Assembly (NCBI GenBank): GCA_029219345.1
Contig: JAQXTF010000012.1
Coordinates: 1-46,092 of the forward strand
Direction: 5' to 3'
Origin: Eggerthellales bacterium
GTDB lineage: Bacteria; Actinomycetota; Coriobacteriia; Coriobacteriales; Eggerthellaceae
Length of the DNA stretch: 46,092 bases
Shown: positions 39,675 to 46,092 of the stretch, one piece after another
Layout: every line of letters begins with the position of its first letter
How positions within the stretch are numbered: position 1 is the stretch's first letter
Program-made: the position numbers and the translations under genes
The notes under the pieces: generated by a model
Database searches by the model: none
Seen by the model: only the letters and a program-made list of their open reading frames with translations
Told to the model about the DNA's origin: nothing

Positions 39675-41735
39675 ATGGCAGCTCCCGAAACTGAGCATGT
39701 CCGCAACGTCGCCCTCGTAGGCCAGGACGGTGCAGGCAAAACCTCACTGGCAGAAGCCATGCTGTTCGTGTCCGGACGCACCTCGCGCATGGGCACCACC
39801 CACGACGGTAAGTCAAACCTCGACGTTGATCCTGAAGAGATTCGTCACCGCTTCACAATCACCACTTCACTAGCCCCCATCAATTACAATGATTACAAAA
39901 TCAACGTGCTGGATACCTCTGGCCAGCCTGATTTTATCGGCGAGGCCCTGCTTTCCATGCAGGTTGCCGAAACCGCCCTGTTCGTCTTTGACGCCGTAAC
40001 CGGCCCTCAGCCCATGAGCACCCGCCTGTGGAAGGCCGCCGATGACATGCGTCTGTCCCGCGCCGTGTTCATCAACCACATTGACTGCGAAAACGCCAAT
40101 TTCCATGCCGCCATGGCCACCCTGCACGCCCGCTTTGGCTCTCGCCTGGGCGCCGTGACCATCCCCATCGGCGAAGGCCCTGACTTCAAGGGCGTAGTTG
40201 ACGTCCTGCGCATGAAGGCCCGCTACTTCGGTGACGGCGACACCGAGACCATCGAAGACATTCCCGCCGAGTACATGGCCGCTGCTGAAGCTGCTCGCGA
40301 CAAGCTGTGCGACCTGGTTGCCGAAGCCGACGAAGACCTGATGATGAAGTACCTGGAAGGCGAGGAGCAGCTGACCCAGGAAGAGCTGGAAAGCCTGCTT
40401 GACAAGGCAATTCTCCAGGAGTTGTTCATCCCCGTATTTGTGGGATCCACCCTGATCAAGCAGGGCATCAAGGGCCTCATCGAAGACATCTGCACCTACT
40501 TCCCCAGCCCCACCGCTCACGGCCGCTTCACCCTAGCAAACGGCGACACCATCCGCGTCAGCGAAGAGAAGCGCCCCTGCGCTTACGTGTTCAAGACCTT
40601 GCTTGACCCCTATGCAGGCCGCCTGAGCTTCTTGAAGGTCATCGCCGGCAAGCTGGAGCCCGGCGCCGAGCTCATCAACAACCGCAACGGCAAGAAAGAG
40701 CGCTTAGGCCACCTGTACCTGATGATGGGCAAGGAAACCAAGGACGTGAAGAGCACCAAGGCCGGCGACATCATTGTTGTTCCCAAGCTGGCCGATGCCC
40801 TCACCGGCGACACCCTGAGCCTGACTGGCGAGGTTGAAGTGGCTATGGCCCCCATGCCCGTGCCCCAGTACCCCGTGGTCTTTGAGGTTGACGACAAGAA
40901 GAACGAAGACAAGCTGGGCACCTTCCTGGCCAAGAGCGCCGAGAACGACCCCACGCTGATCATCGAACGCAATGAGGAAACCCACCAGACCGTTGTTCGC
41001 GCTATGGGCGAAACCATGGTTGACCTGCTGCTTTCCCGCCTGAAGAACCAGATCGGCATTGGCGTTCACCTGGTTGACGTGCGCATCCCCTATCGCGAGA
41101 CCATCCGCACCACCGCTGAGGCCCAGGGCCGCCACAAGAAGCAAACCGGCGGTTCCGGCCAGTTCGGCGATTGTTGGCTGCGCCTGGAGCCCAACCCCGG
41201 CATGGGCTACGAGTTCGTGGACGACATCCACGGCGGCGCTATTCCCAACAGCTACATTCCCGCTGTTGACAAGGGCGTTCAGGAAACCATGGCCGCGGGC
41301 TTCTTGGCCGGCTACCCCATGGTGGACATCAAGTGCACCTGCTACGACGGCAGCTACCATTCCGTTGACTCCAACGAAATGGCCTTCAAGACCGCAGCTC
41401 GCCTGGGCTTCCACGCCGCATGCGAGAAGGCCAACCCGGTCATCTTGGAGCCAATCTGCGAGATTTCCGTCGCATGCGCTGAAGAGTACGCAGGCGCCAT
41501 CATGAGTGACATCTCCGTTCGCCGCGGCCGCATCATCGGCACCGACTCCAACAACGACGGCGACACCGTTATCATTGCACGTGTTCCCTACGCGAGCGTA
41601 ATCAAGTACACTAAGGACCTGCGCTCTATTACCCGTGGCTCTGGCACTTATTCTTTGGAGATGAAGGATTACGAGCAAGCACCCGTTGATGTACAAGCTA
41701 AACTGGTTGAAGCGCACAAGGCAGCAAAAGCTTAA
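39675..41735 (+). CDS. EF-G-like GTPase (EF-G2 type) with altered G motifs
   Basis: 686 aa with AGGTGG 5 nt before the ATG. The P-loop GQDGAGKTS (16-24) is intact. The G3 motif is DTSGQ (80-84), with Gln in place of the catalytic His, and G4 is NHID (134-137) in place of NKMD. The RGIT switch is replaced by HRFTIT. Domains II-V follow the EF-G plan (VRIPYRETIRTTAEAQGRHKKQTGGSGQFGDCW, split at about residue 475). Actinobacterial EF-G2 proteins also lack this His and do not support normal translocation. Low GTPase activity and a ribosome-linked regulatory role are likely. A 98-aa gene follows after 29 nt. Confidence 0.88.
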   Translation: MAAPETEHVRNVALVGQDGAGKTSLAEAMLFVSGRTSRMGTTHDGKSNLDVDPEEIRHRFTITTSLAPINYNDYKINVLDTSGQPDFIGEALLSMQVAETALFVFDAVTGPQPMSTRLWKAADDMRLSRAVFINHIDCENANFHAAMATLHARFGSRLGAVTIPIGEGPDFKGVVDVLRMKARYFGDGDTETIEDIPAEYMAAAEAARDKLCDLVAEADEDLMMKYLEGEEQLTQEELESLLDKAILQELFIPVFVGSTLIKQGIKGLIEDICTYFPSPTAHGRFTLANGDTIRVSEEKRPCAYVFKTLLDPYAGRLSFLKVIAGKLEPGAELINNRNGKKERLGHLYLMMGKETKDVKSTKAGDIIVVPKLADALTGDTLSLTGEVEVAMAPMPVPQYPVVFEVDDKKNEDKLGTFLAKSAENDPTLIIERNEETHQTVVRAMGETMVDLLLSRLKNQIGIGVHLVDVRIPYRETIRTTAEAQGRHKKQTGGSGQFGDCWLRLEPNPGMGYEFVDDIHGGAIPNSYIPAVDKGVQETMAAGFLAGYPMVDIKCTCYDGSYHSVDSNEMAFKTAARLGFHAACEKANPVILEPICEISVACAEEYAGAIMSDISVRRGRIIGTDSNNDGDTVIIARVPYASVIKYTKDLRSITRGSGTYSLEMKDYEQAPVDVQAKLVEAHKAAKA

Positions 41736-41764
41736 GAGCTTAACCCATAGAGAAAGGAACTATC

Positions 41765-42061
41765 ATGGGCAAGAAAGCAGATGAAGCACTGGAAATAACT
41801 CTCGAAGAGCTCCCCAACTACCTGCGCGCTAATCACGCAGCTTACATGGAAATCGGGGATTCTCTTCTGTACCTTACCGACGCCAACGACATTTACTGGC
41901 GCGCACAAGACACCGCAGTGATCAACGAGAAGGGTCACTACACCGATTGCTCTGAGCTGGTTCCCACCGTGGCCGAGTTCATGGACCTGCCCGTTTGGAA
42001 GGGTGGCGCCATCAAAGGCCTGTTCGGCGCAGCTAAGTTCTACGCATCCGTAAAGGAATAG
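41765..42061 (+). CDS. 98-aa acidic protein, partner of the EF-G2-like GTPase
   Basis: Family not recognised. GAGAAAGGA precedes the ATG by 7 nt. The sequence is soluble and compact (ITLEELPNYLRANHAAYMEI, LLYLTDANDIYWRAQD, SELVPTVAEFMDLPVW), with no signal peptide, zinc motif or membrane helix; the end (GGAIKGLFGAAKFYASV) is amphipathic. It lies 29 nt behind the GTPase gene and shares its terminator, so the two are co-transcribed. A role with the GTPase is inference. Confidence 0.75.
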   Translation: MGKKADEALEITLEELPNYLRANHAAYMEIGDSLLYLTDANDIYWRAQDTAVINEKGHYTDCSELVPTVAEFMDLPVWKGGAIKGLFGAAKFYASVKE

Positions 42062-42090
42062 CATCTGACCGACAGATGCAGCTATAGGAA

Positions 42091-42110
42091 AGCGCCCCTT
42101 CGGGGGCGCT
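42091..42110 (+). terminator. Terminator of the EF-G2-like operon
   Basis: Perfect stem AGCGCCCC/GGGGCGCT with a TTCG tetraloop, followed by TCCTTT. A smaller GCATCTG/CAGATGC hairpin lies just before it at 42061-42079. Confidence 0.85.
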
Positions 42111-42135
42111 TCCTTTGCGTTTTCTACTTGATTTG

Positions 42136-42273
42136 GTACAAAAATGCACGTTTTCTACGTCTTGTTACGTCTAAGGCGATAAATCCCCCGCTTTGAGCAA
42201 TTGCGACCTGGGGTTTTCTTTCGAGTATTGCAACGAATATGCCCGAAGGCGTAGAAAACGCGCATTTTTGTAC
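42136..42273. repeat. 138-bp spacer element bounded by 24-bp inverted repeats
   Basis: The left arm at 42136-42159 begins GTACAAAAATGCACGTTTTC. The right arm at 42250-42273 is its reverse complement with one mismatch in 24. The ends resemble those of the 20510-20659 element (both contain ACAAAAAT then a GC-type step). The core has no ORF. Confidence 0.6.
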
Positions 42274-42293
42274 AGTTTTGCCAAAAAATCCCG

Positions 42294-42869
42294 CTATGCC
42301 ATCTTGTCGATGAGCTTCTGGTAGATGCGATTGCGAATCCAGGGCTCGGTAGACAGGGCACAGGCCTGATCAAGGGGAACCCACTTCACGCCACTGTTCT
42401 CATCAGGAGCAATGCGGAGGGGCTCAGCCGGGTCGGCCTCCGCCAGATACGTCACATTCAGGTGCAAATGGGAGCTTATGTAGGTCCCGCGCTTCACGTG
42501 GCCATCTACCGTGAGCACCTCCAGCGAGTACACGGCGCCACCATTGAGCAGGCGCGCTGCGGCGACGCCGGTTTCCTCTTCCAGCTCCCGCAGGGCCACT
42601 GCCGCCAGATTAGCCTCCCCGTCGGCATGGCCGCCAATCCAGCTCCAAGAGTTGTAGATGTTGTGGTGCACCATGAGGGTCTGAGTATGGGTAGGATCAA
42701 CCACCCAAATGCTGCAGGCCATATGGGCCTGGGCGGTGCGGTCAAACACATCGGTCACCGTATCAAGAGCCTGCAGAATTACAGCTTTATCTGCGGTTTC
42801 TTGCTCGTTGAACGGCTGAAATGCCTCGATGCTGGCACGCAATGCCGCGCGCTCTTCTTCTGTGGCCAC
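42294..42869 (-). CDS. Nudix hydrolase
   Basis: 191 aa from a GTG at 42869, with AAGGAGG 6 nt upstream. The Nudix box is GGHADGEANLAAVALREL followed by EEETGV, the variant with GGHADG found in several hydrolases of nucleotide derivatives; the catalytic REL-EEE core is intact. The C-terminal half has the usual beta strands (LNVTYLAEAD, GVKWVPLDQA). It hydrolyses a nucleoside diphosphate linked to some moiety; the substrate is not predictable. Monocistronic. Confidence 0.88.
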   Translation of the reverse strand: MATEEERAALRASIEAFQPFNEQETADKAVILQALDTVTDVFDRTAQAHMACSIWVVDPTHTQTLMVHHNIYNSWSWIGGHADGEANLAAVALRELEEETGVAAARLLNGGAVYSLEVLTVDGHVKRGTYISSHLHLNVTYLAEADPAEPLRIAPDENSGVKWVPLDQACALSTEPWIRNRIYQKLIDKMA

Positions 42870-42913
42870 AGGCGGCCTCCTTCCCTCTTTTTCTCCCCTA
42901 TTGTAACCGCACG

Positions 42914-42942
42914 TGACAAAAGCGCCCGGGGCTTTTTTGTCA
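42914..42942 (+). repeat. 29-bp palindrome family
   Basis: TGACA-AAAGCG-CCCGGG-GCTTTTT-TGTCA, between the Nudix start and the 5'-nucleotidase pseudogene. Confidence 0.8.
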
Positions 42943-43025
42943 CGTTTTTTGGTCTACATGGTCGTAGACAATGCAGACGCAAGAAGATGCACTGATGCCA
43001 TCATTTCCGCGAGAAAGGCGTCCCC

Positions 43026-43929
43026 ATGGCAGAGAAAAACCTGAAATAATTGACCCTGCTGCACTCCAACGACCTACACGGCGATTTTCTGGCCGAAGAA
43101 CTGGACGAGAAGCTCGTAGGCGGCGTTTCGTGCCTTTCTGGCTACCTGAACAAGGTGCGCAGCGAAGAACAAAACGTCATATACGCCATTGCCGGCGACA
43201 TGTTCCGCGGCTCAGTCATCAATAGCGAGTTTCACGGCATGAGCGCCATCGAAATCATGAATATGCTGGGCCCCGATGTAGCCGCCATCGGCAACCACGA
43301 GGTTGACTTCACGGTACTGCTGACCCATATTGGTTTTGAGGAAGACCAGCGCCTGGCCGCGCAACTTGACCCCGAGTGGGCGTTGATGTGATCATCGGCG
43401 GCCACAGCCATACCTTCATCGATAAACCCTGCGTTGTCAACGGCATTCCTATTGTGCAGGCAGGCACCGACCTAATTAGCCGCTTTGACCTGATGATTGA
43501 CACCGACAACAATTGCATTGACTCCTTCAACTGGACCACCATACCCATTCATAGCGAAACATGCCCCGGGACAAGGTGCTGGAAGACCTCATCATGAACT
43601 ACAAAGACCAGGTCGACAAAAAATACGGCCGCATCATCACCCGTTTCGCCCGCGACCTACGCATTACGTACAATCGAACCAGCCATGAGTTCGAGAGCTT
43701 CGATCACAAGAATGAACTCCTTGATGAACAGGCACTTTACACTGTTGGTGTGCCCTCTTATCACTATTCCAACTTGAAGGATTTCTTGGATATCTCACCC
43801 GAGGAATGTGCGGAAAACGCCGCTATCCGCACCCTTTCCACCAGCACTCGAGATGTTATTGAGGAATATCTCATTGCCCACTCCAATCTGGATCGCCGCG
43901 TGGAGGGACGCATGGTTTTCGTAGACTAA
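43026..43929 (+). pseudogene. 5'-nucleotidase/UshA-like metallophosphatase, decayed
   Basis: The metal-binding motifs survive but the frame is broken. After MAEKNLK a TAA stops codon 8. The frame resumes with LLHSNDLHGDF, AGDMFRGS and GNHEVDF. About 150 residues are then missing before LLTHIGFEEDQRLAAQLDPEW. A one-base shift at about 43379 moves to the frame with GVDVIIGGHSHTF, and another at about 43560 to the frame with the C-terminal domain (ALYTVGVPSYHY). At least one stop, one deletion and two shifts. No signal peptide remains. Intact relatives dephosphorylate nucleotides outside the cell. Confidence 0.85.
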
Positions 43930-43957
43930 ACGCCACCGACAAGCAACGGCGGGAACG

Positions 43958-43986
43958 TGACAAAAGCGCCCGGGGCGAAACTGTCA
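43958..43986 (+). repeat. 29-bp palindrome family
   Basis: TGACA-AAAGCG-CCCGGG-GCGAAAC-TGTCA, between the pseudogene and the 3' end of the methyltransferase gene. Confidence 0.8.
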
Positions 43987-44011
43987 CATTCCCGCCATGT
44001 TTTTTGCCTCG

Positions 44012-44731
44012 CTACTTCTTGCGCAGCACCACTGCCAGGGAGTTCAGATATTGCAGAGCGCCCGCCTCAACAGCGGCGCGGTCACCCGCGGCGTATTCGT
44101 TTTCGCAGGCAATCCAATCGGCCCAGGCCTCTTCCGTGCACTGCATGGGGCGAATATCCACAATTTCCACCCCATCGGTGGGCTCAATCATAGCGCGCCA
44201 CCACTGGGCATCATGCATGTATTCCAGCTGGTCAGGCGTCCAAGAAGCCAGCAAAGCAGGCGGCAAGTTGTCGTGGCAATCGCGCACCATGCCAGGAATA
44301 GCCAGATACAGATAGCCACCCGGCTTCACGTAAGGCAGCAGCTTGGCGCCCAAGTACTCGGGGTCGCGGCCGTAGTAGTTGTACGAGTCGATGCTCACCA
44401 CATGATCGAAGAACTCCAAATCAAAGGGCAGACCCTCGGTGGCATCGGCCTTCACCGGATGAATGAGCTGCCCGGGCGCGCCCATTTCCGCAAAAAACGC
44501 CGCGTTTTCCGCAGGATCGCTCCACAGGTCAACGGCATAGGTGTCAAAGCCATACTCGCGGGCCATCAAAACGCTGGTGATGCCCGTGCCGCTTCCCAAA
44601 TCGCATACGCGTTGACCAGGGGAAATGACGCAATCGGTCAGCAATTCCTCACACATTTTCAGCGGATTAGGGCCCATAATCTTGGACGCAACAATAGATT
44701 GAGCAAAGCTATTTGCTTTAGGAAATTTCAT
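44012..44731 (-). CDS. Class I SAM-dependent methyltransferase
   Basis: 239 aa from the ATG at 44731 (AGGA about 9 nt upstream); an in-frame ATG at 44797 has no site. The SAM site is VCDLGSGTGITSVLMA, followed by the acidic strand TYAVDLW, motif IV-like FDHVVSIDSYNYYG and YVKPGGYLYLAIPGM. No substrate domain is recognised. The Tyr- and Trp-rich C-terminal part (WWRAMIEPTDGVEIVDI) may bind a small substrate. Monocistronic. Confidence 0.85.
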   Translation of the reverse strand: MKFPKANSFAQSIVASKIMGPNPLKMCEELLTDCVISPGQRVCDLGSGTGITSVLMAREYGFDTYAVDLWSDPAENAAFFAEMGAPGQLIHPVKADATEGLPFDLEFFDHVVSIDSYNYYGRDPEYLGAKLLPYVKPGGYLYLAIPGMVRDCHDNLPPALLASWTPDQLEYMHDAQWWRAMIEPTDGVEIVDIRPMQCTEEAWADWIACENEYAAGDRAAVEAGALQYLNSLAVVLRKK

Positions 44732-44948
44732 GATGGTAATCCTGTTCTGTTTGAAATCTTGATTGGCAAATGAAAGATCAAGAATGGAACGCCGCACTTG
44801 CCTAGACCCTCTCGTAGAGCCGTTTTCAAGCTATGCGGTTAAACGTTCCTTACAGAACAATGACCAAAAAGACACCCTCTTGAAGTGATCTGATGCAGCG
44901 AGGCCCTTCCCCTCTGCTGAGCTCATTGTACTACGTCCGAGGTGAATG

Positions 44949-44977
44949 TGACAAATTTGCCCCGGGCGATTTTGTCT
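44949..44977 (-). repeat. 29-bp palindrome family, diverged copy
   Basis: TGACA-AATTTGC-CCCGGG-CGATTT-TGTCT. Confidence 0.7.
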
Positions 44978-45000
44978 CGTTGCAGACGCAAGAGCGAAAA

Positions 45001-45038
45001 GGCACTCCATCTGGCAGTGGTGCCTGTCCCCAATGCCA
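45001..45038 (-). repeat. Hairpin repeat, first of a tandem pair
   Basis: GGCACTCCATCTGGCAGTGG, then TGCCTGTCCCCAATGCCA. A GGCAC/GTGCC stem remains. Confidence 0.7.
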
Positions 45039-45044
45039 GGCGGA

Positions 45045-45082
45045 AGGCACTCCAGCGGAACAAGGCACCTGGCCCCAATGCC
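45045..45082 (-). repeat. Hairpin repeat, second of a tandem pair
   Basis: GGCACTCCAGCGGAACAAGG, then CACCTGGCCCCAATGCC. Diverged and with a disrupted stem. Confidence 0.6.
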
Positions 45083-45116
45083 AAAAAAAGCGCCCCAGGA
45101 CGAATCTTGGGGCGCT
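45083..45116 (-). terminator. Terminator of the surface-protein gene
   Basis: On the minus strand AGCGCCCCA and TGGGGCGCT (45089-45097 with 45108-45116) form a perfect 9-bp stem with a 10-nt loop, followed by seven T. Confidence 0.9.
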
Positions 45117-45149
45117 CAGGGCTTTTCTAAGCCTTTATAAGGCCTGTTA

Positions 45150-46092
45150 TTAAGCTTCCTGGTTCTTCTTGCGAACAACAGCGCCAGAAACGCCCATGGC
45201 CATGCCAGAGACGACCAGAACAGCCAGCGGCAGAGTCACATCGGTGGTGTCGCCGGTCTTAGGCAGCTCAGGCGGGATATGAGTGTTGGTGATGGTGGCC
45301 AGATAAGCATTTTTGCCATCCATCGTCACCTTTGCGGTGTAACCATCGGGGACGGTGGTCTCCTCAACGGTGTAGACGATCACCTTGCCGGCCTCGCGCT
45401 CGGGCAGGTCCTTCCAAGTGTAGGTCAGCTGATCCTTGCTCAGCTTCACCTCAGTCTTGGGAGCAGGTACGGGATCGGGGGCCGGGTCGTTGGAGCCAGG
45501 AACATCAGTGGTAGCCATGGAGGTCTGTCCATCACCAGGAACCACAGTGGGCTCCGCAGGCTTTACGGGCTCAACAGGAACAGGCTTGCCATTGGCGAAC
45601 AGGGTCACACCGTACTCGCCACGCAGGCCGTCCATGTCGTTTACATCGTTCCAAACCTTGGTCACGGTGAACTCAACAACACGAGGCACGTGAGTGTTGG
45701 TAATGGTGGCTGCGTAAACGGGCTCGGTGGGCACGTCGGGATCAACAGGATTCACAGGATCGGTGGAATCGGGAGCTACAGCATAGAAATCGATACCGGA
45801 ATCATCATCGTCCGCGTAGTCGTAAGCAATGGTTGCCTTGTACTCAGCAGGAATCTTGGTTTCCTTCACGGAGTAAATGATCATTTCGCCAGCAGCGCGC
45901 TCGGGCAGGTTGGTCCAGGTGTAAGACAGCTGGTCCTTGTCCAGGGTTACAGGATTGACCTCGCCTTCGGTAACGGTGGGAGCCACCTTACCATCAGCAT
46001 ACAGGGTTACCTCGTACTTATCGCGCATGCCGTCCTGGTCGTCAGCGTCATCCCAAATCTTGGTCACATTGAAATCAACAACGTAAGGAATG
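45150..46092 (-). CDS. Cna-B repeat surface protein with LPKTG sortase anchor, 5' end missing
   Basis: The frame is open to the right window edge, so the N-terminus is not seen; about 314 codons are present. Two Cna-B-type beta-sandwich repeats of ~100-130 residues can be read, each opening with VTKIWDD or VTKVWND, containing YTWTNLPER or YTWKDLPER, and closing with AATITNTHVP or LATITNTHIP. A proline-rich linker (DSTDPVNPVDPDVPTEP) joins them. The end is a cell-wall sorting signal: LPKTG, a hydrophobic helix and RKKNQEA. Such proteins are covalently fixed to peptidoglycan by sortase and often form adhesins or pilins, with isopeptide bonds in Cna-B domains. Confidence 0.92.
   Translation of the reverse strand, partial: IPYVVDFNVTKIWDDADDQDGMRDKYEVTLYADGKVAPTVTEGEVNPVTLDKDQLSYTWTNLPERAAGEMIIYSVKETKIPAEYKATIAYDYADDDDSGIDFYAVAPDSTDPVNPVDPDVPTEPVYAATITNTHVPRVVEFTVTKVWNDVNDMDGLRGEYGVTLFANGKPVPVEPVKPAEPTVVPGDGQTSMATTDVPGSNDPAPDPVPAPKTEVKLSKDQLTYTWKDLPEREAGKVIVYTVEETTVPDGYTAKVTMDGKNAYLATITNTHIPPELPKTGDTTDVTLPLAVLVVSGMAMGVSGAVVRKKNQEA

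Larger units (their letters stand above)
44732..45149. other. 418-bp spacer with three repeat copies and a terminator
   Basis: No gene supported. It holds the methyltransferase promoter region, one 29-bp palindrome, two tandem hairpin-repeat copies and the terminator of the surface-protein gene. Confidence 0.6.

Overview
The window is a high-GC Gram-positive chromosome segment. Its gene set fits a gut Coriobacteriia (Eggerthellaceae-like) actinobacterium: an LPxTG-anchored Cna-B surface protein, a GH25 lysozyme with dockerin-like repeats, a URO-D/MtaA-type methyltransferase remnant, a BspA-type leucine-rich-repeat protein, DUF2304/DUF6541-type glycan membrane proteins and an EF-G2-like factor. 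This placement is inference from gene content, because there is no rRNA or marker set here. I found no tRNA, rRNA, CRISPR array, transposase or prophage.

Layout. 1-1150: a membrane protein cut by the left edge, divergent from a decayed TetR regulator. 1176-8796: the most unusual block, five co-directional minus-strand genes (a small ACP-like protein, two L-fucose-isomerase-like paralogues, a SufE carrying the same ACP-like domain at its N-terminus, and a SufS-type cysteine desulfurase) divergent from a PucR-type regulator. 8897-10741: an Ala-rich helical protein and a broken URO-D-family gene. 10858-12750: a CapD/WbpM-type nucleotide-sugar dehydratase. 12997-17359: a VWA/DUF2201, MoxR ATPase and LRR operon. 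17643-20431: an asparagine-synthetase-like protein without its nucleophilic Cys, a YhcH/DUF386 protein and a nitroreductase. 20686-27602: an anion permease, GH25 lysozyme, EamA exporter, LysR with a divergent PutP-like Na+ symporter, a small secreted protein and a zinc-ribbon membrane protein. 27754-32775: GT2, DUF2304 and two large polytopic membrane proteins, probably surface-glycan assembly. 32823-34844: a Tet(M)-like ribosomal-protection GTPase. 34961-37850: an amino-sugar cluster (nagB, glmM, left-handed beta-helix acyltransferase). 38132-42061: an LDH2-family dehydrogenase, a 23-aa ORF, and an EF-G2-like GTPase with a 98-aa partner. 42294-46092: a Nudix hydrolase, a UshA-like pseudogene, a methyltransferase and the C-terminal part of a Cna-B/LPKTG protein that runs off the right edge.

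Two dispersed repeat families run through the accessory spacers: a 29-bp near-palindrome (TGACA ... CCCGGG ... TGTCA, 11 copies) and a ~37-bp hairpin-forming repeat (7 copies, two of them inside reading frames). Two further spacers are bounded by 24-25 bp inverted repeats. Three genes have a TATAAT box 6-10 nt before the start codon, which suggests leaderless or nearly leaderless transcripts. Three pseudogenes (TetR, URO-D, 5'-nucleotidase) show active gene decay.

The best candidate for an undescribed system is the 1176-8796 operon. It looks like a dedicated cysteine-sulfur mobilisation module (SufS plus SufE) coupled to two Cys-rich FucI-fold enzymes and a phosphopantetheine-less ACP-like domain, under its own PucR-type regulator. 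Its substrate is unknown.
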